From: Desulfobacterales bacterium
GTDB lineage: Bacteria > Desulfobacterota > Desulfobacteria > Desulfobacterales > JAUCGF01
DNA: 8,533 nucleotides
Direction: 5' to 3'
Assembly (NCBI GenBank): GCA_029940345.1
Contig: JAOZRC010000202.1
Span: forward strand, 1-8,533
Below are positions 6,640-8,533 of the stretch, piece after piece. The notes under the pieces were generated by a model. It was not told the origin of the DNA. It worked only from the letters and a program-made list of their open reading frames with translations, and searched no databases. Within the stretch, counting starts at the first letter, position 1; each line of letters opens with the position of its first letter. The position numbers and the translations under genes are program-made.

Positions 6640-6657
6640 AACTCGTAACGAGTTTTT
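6640..6657 (+). terminator. Possible small hairpin terminator (plus strand)
   Basis: AACTCG, a TAA loop and CGAGTT make a six-base stem followed by three more T residues on the plus strand. The shape fits a weak intrinsic terminator, but no plus-strand gene lies upstream, so it may just be one more palindrome in this repeat-rich gap. Confidence 0.25.
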
Positions 6658-6688
6658 CCACTTGGCCGCCTGACAAATCCTTCAATTT

Positions 6689-6730
6689 AAGTAAGTCATC
6701 AAATTTAATACACTTTGGTATGACTTACTT
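6689..6730. repeat. 11-bp perfect inverted repeat
   Basis: AAGTAAGTCAT at 6689-6699 is matched by its exact reverse complement at 6720-6730, with 20 bases between; CAAA/TTTG can add four more pairs inside with a two-base bulge. It could be an operator-like dyad or an RNA hairpin. It is about 340 bp upstream of the protease start, which is far for an operator. Confidence 0.5.
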
Positions 6731-6788
6731 GGCAGTTTTCGGCACTTTAGTTTGCCGACATATTCTTTTGAGGTGTCAATAAGGCAAA

Positions 6789-6957
6789 GTAGGGTGGCAT
6801 CTCCGTGAAAACATATCGTAAAGAAATAATTCCGTCGGCGATGCCCACAGTTTCGATAAAAACCGGTGGGCAAAGGCAGTTTCTTCTAACGAAGTCAGTC
6901 GCTTTGCGTTTTTGTCAGATATGAATCAGTTAATTGACAAAACGTTGCCCACCCTAC
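6789..6957. mobile_element. Possible small non-autonomous element with GTAGGGTGG-type ends
   Basis: The left end reads GTAGGGTGGCATC and the right end, on the opposite strand, GTAGGGTGGGCAAC, giving terminal inverted repeats of about 12 bases around a 169-bp non-coding body. Further TGGGCA-type pieces occur inside on both strands (around 6840-6848 and 6865-6871). Sequences with GTAGGGTGGGCA recur between genes in many cyanobacteria and sulfur bacteria, as I recall. No target-site duplication is obvious, so mobility is inferred. Confidence 0.4.
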
Positions 6958-7000
6958 ATTTGATAGCAACCGCACAGGTAGAATTATTTTTTGGCCATTT

Positions 7001-7028
7001 TGAAGGATGCCAAAAATGGCATCCTTCA
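7001..7028 (-). terminator. Perfect 12-bp stem-loop after the sandwich-protein gene
   Basis: TGAAGGATGCCA and its exact reverse complement are separated by four A residues on the plus strand (TTTT loop on the minus strand). The stem begins 20 bases after the stop of the minus-strand gene at 7049-8401, the usual place for a transcript end. On the minus strand it is followed by AAAATGG and not a T-run, so it may protect the 3' end instead of acting as a textbook intrinsic terminator. Confidence 0.5.
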
Positions 7029-7048
7029 TCTATCAGTTTTCTTCTAAA

Positions 7049-8401
7049 CTACTTATTATGCCACCATTCGGTGATCATGGCTACCGCCGCGACCGGTTGG
7101 CCGGGGTATCCGTAGGTGGTTTCAATCGTATCCCAGTCAGCGCCGGCAGGCAGCCCCGACACCGTGCCTTCCAGTCTAAAATTAGCGCTATTTACACTTC
7201 CTCCGGTTCGTGTAGCGTTCAAACCCCAGAAATCAAAAGTGTCATTCCAATCGCCGTTGGGCTTAACGGCCCTACCGTCGGCCCAGGTTCCGCCGATGCT
7301 TACATTGGCAAAATCAGCGCGAATATAATCGCCATTTTGAGCACCGTCAATGCCCACTTGAAAGAAAATTCGGTCGCGAAATTTGATACTCGCCTCTCCG
7401 ATGGCTGCACCGTTAAGAAAAAAAACAACTTTACCGGCCTGGTCATAGTAAAACAAATCCCAATGTTGCGTCAGATTTTCAATCCCTTGGGTCGAACCAG
7501 AGTAACCATGATCAAAACCAATGTTTTCTCTGACGCGGTCAAAATGAAAATATGGAATTCCTAAAGAATTCAGATCGTTAATATCCGCATGAGCACCGAA
7601 GGAAAGCGCGTTGCCAAAAGCGTCATGAAAATTCAGTTTCGCAGCCCATCCCACAGCGTTAGCAGCACCGTCATAGTTTACATCGGCGCTGATAGTGGCG
7701 CGGGGACTTTCGGAAGGAATCGTGATTGTAGTAGAAGGCGGATTGGAAAAAACGATATTTTGAAAACTGACGGAAACGGAATCACCCGGCATACGGGCAG
7801 CTGCCAAGAATGAAATGGAAGGATTATTCATTGTAATCGGATAGGTCATGCGATAGGCTTCAAGCCGGTCTATCGTCCAGGATATTTGGGTTGGTGTCCA
7901 GCTTACGGCAAAATTAGCCGCCGTACCCGTGAGTGCCGGGCTTGAACCGGGCATCCAGTACCCCCCTATGGGCTGGCCATTGGCCAGACCTTCCACCATC
8001 ACCGTAATACCATTGGGTGAAACCCCCGGGTCATGGATAACGCCCATGGCGATCACATTCTGCGGATCGTTGTAAAATTGCACCCACATCTTGTAGCCAG
8101 TGCCGGTGCCTAAAGCACTCCCTGCGCCGATGCCGATTACATCCACGGACAGCTCACCGCTACCGGAAAACAGCGAATTTGCGGTCGCACCGGCCATATA
8201 GTTAAGCGCTCCCTGTCCCCAGCCAACCTGTGAAATACGCGTACCGGTCACGGTCATCCGGTCATTCGCCGCACTGACGGCAGCCGTCAGTCCGCCCGCA
8301 TCATCCCATGAATTGGCGGTTAAAGGTGTAACGGCGGCAAAAAGGCACACCGGCATCAGCAAAATTATCAGTATTAATAGGGTTGTTTTGATGTAATTCA
8401 T
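7049..8401 (-). CDS. Secreted protein with two predicted lectin-like beta-sandwich domains, function unknown
   Basis: The protein has 450 residues. Residues 1-22 are a signal peptide ending LFA before AVTPL; C19 is not in a proper lipobox, so it should be released by signal peptidase I. The mature chain has no cysteine. Two regions look alike in pattern: about 30-220 ends in ISFLAAARMPGDSVSVSFQNIVFS, and about 233-371 has WDLFYYDQAGKVVFFLNG, then DRIFFQVG and DYIRADFANVSIGG. Alternating hydrophobic strands, aromatic residues and this terminal strand fit concanavalin-A/LamG-like jellyroll folds, but I do not recognise a named family or any catalytic motif. The last 80 residues, rich in glycine, asparagine and tryptophan and ending ITEWWHNK, are unexplained. 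The ATG has AAGGAGG eight bases upstream. It may bind polysaccharide or act in the matrix alongside the secreted proteases downstream; this is inference from position only. Confidence 0.8.
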   Translation of the reverse strand: MNYIKTTLLILIILLMPVCLFAAVTPLTANSWDDAGGLTAAVSAANDRMTVTGTRISQVGWGQGALNYMAGATANSLFSGSGELSVDVIGIGAGSALGTGTGYKMWVQFYNDPQNVIAMGVIHDPGVSPNGITVMVEGLANGQPIGGYWMPGSSPALTGTAANFAVSWTPTQISWTIDRLEAYRMTYPITMNNPSISFLAAARMPGDSVSVSFQNIVFSNPPSTTITIPSESPRATISADVNYDGAANAVGWAAKLNFHDAFGNALSFGAHADINDLNSLGIPYFHFDRVRENIGFDHGYSGSTQGIENLTQHWDLFYYDQAGKVVFFLNGAAIGEASIKFRDRIFFQVGIDGAQNGDYIRADFANVSIGGTWADGRAVKPNGDWNDTFDFWGLNATRTGGSVNSANFRLEGTVSGLPAGADWDTIETTYGYPGQPVAAVAMITEWWHNK

Positions 8402-8409
8402 TTTTAATT

Positions 8410-8416
8410 CCTCCTT
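8410..8416 (-). promoter_or_regulatory. Strong ribosome binding site of the sandwich-protein gene
   Basis: A perfect AAGGAGG on the minus strand, eight bases from the ATG at 8399-8401, supports this start and the signal peptide that follows. Confidence 0.8.
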
Positions 8417-8464
8417 GATTTAATGTTTATAGTCAGGTGTAAATTAGTTTCAGTCACTTATTTT

Positions 8465-8492
8465 ATATTAAATAGATTAGTATAGTTGTCAG
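8465..8492 (-). promoter_or_regulatory. Candidate sigma-70-like promoter
   Basis: On the minus strand CTGACA (8487-8492) is followed after 16 bases by TAATAT (8465-8470). This would start a transcript about 55 bases before the ATG of the 7049-8401 gene. The region is so AT-rich that such a match could arise by chance. Confidence 0.3.
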
Positions 8493-8533
8493 ATTTTGGT
8501 TTGTTCTGGCACAAAAATTGCCTCCCTACCAAA

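Larger units (their letters stand above)
6350..7048. other. 700-bp gene-free region packed with inverted repeats
   Basis: No convincing gene lies between the sandwich-protein stop and the first protease start. The region is a mosaic of palindromic units: a 168-bp imperfect inverted repeat (6369-6536), two small hairpins (6640-6654 and 6689-6730), a CGGCA/TGCCG pair (6740-6744 and 6753-6757), an element bounded by GTAGGGTGG-type ends (6789-6957), and a perfect 12-bp stem (7001-7028). The promoter of the 4838-6349 gene should lie here or read through from further right, but I cannot point to one with confidence. Confidence 0.7.

Noticed and set aside
7007..7564. 185-residue plus-strand open frame
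   Set aside because: Antisense to the sandwich-protein gene, which has a signal peptide and an ideal ribosome binding site; the plus frame also starts inside a hairpin.
7049..8401. Lipoprotein anchoring of the sandwich protein
   Set aside because: C19 is preceded by MPV and followed by hydrophobic residues, not a proper lipobox; cleavage after LFA fits better.

Overview
The window looks like a chromosomal segment of an AT-leaning, repeat-rich environmental Gram-negative bacterium. Three things point that way: a Uma2-family protein with the glutamine/arginine/glutamate-rich coiled-coil tail common in filamentous cyanobacteria and large sulfur bacteria (Beggiatoa/Thiomargarita-like Thiotrichaceae), a GTAGGGTGG-type intergenic repeat, and intergenic DNA full of short palindromes. 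I lean towards a Thiotrichaceae-like gammaproteobacterium, but this is inference from style and not a phylogenetic result.

All five convincing genes lie on the minus strand, so transcription runs from right to left. From right to left they are: a secreted two-domain beta-sandwich protein of unknown function (7049-8401); a palindrome-rich gap of about 700 bp (6350-7048); an apparently active secreted M43 (pappalysin/cytophagalysin-type) zinc metalloprotease (4838-6349); a paralogue of it whose zinc-binding motif has been destroyed (3266-4669); a gap of 467 bp carrying a 20-bp-arm hairpin (2799-3265); a third M43 paralogue with an intact active site (1284-2798); and, 58 bp further on, a Uma2-family putative nuclease (383-1225). 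The left edge (1-382) has no gene. It holds a six-copy 9-bp tandem repeat and several inverted repeats.

The main interest is the tandem triplet of M43 proteins. Each has a signal peptide, an M43-like catalytic domain and three C-terminal repeats of about 50 residues of the DUF5648 type. The outer two keep HExxHxxGxxH, the Met-turn and an upstream GGRCG segment that could be a cysteine switch. The middle one reads KLxxYxxGxxE in place of the zinc motif and also lacks the whole N-terminal segment holding the switch cysteine, yet it keeps an open frame, a strong ribosome binding site, its disulfide pattern, the Met-turn and all three repeats. This is best read as a secreted pseudoprotease kept between two active relatives, possibly as a decoy, inhibitor, partner or binding protein. 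No function has been shown, and the common substrate or surface ligand is unknown.
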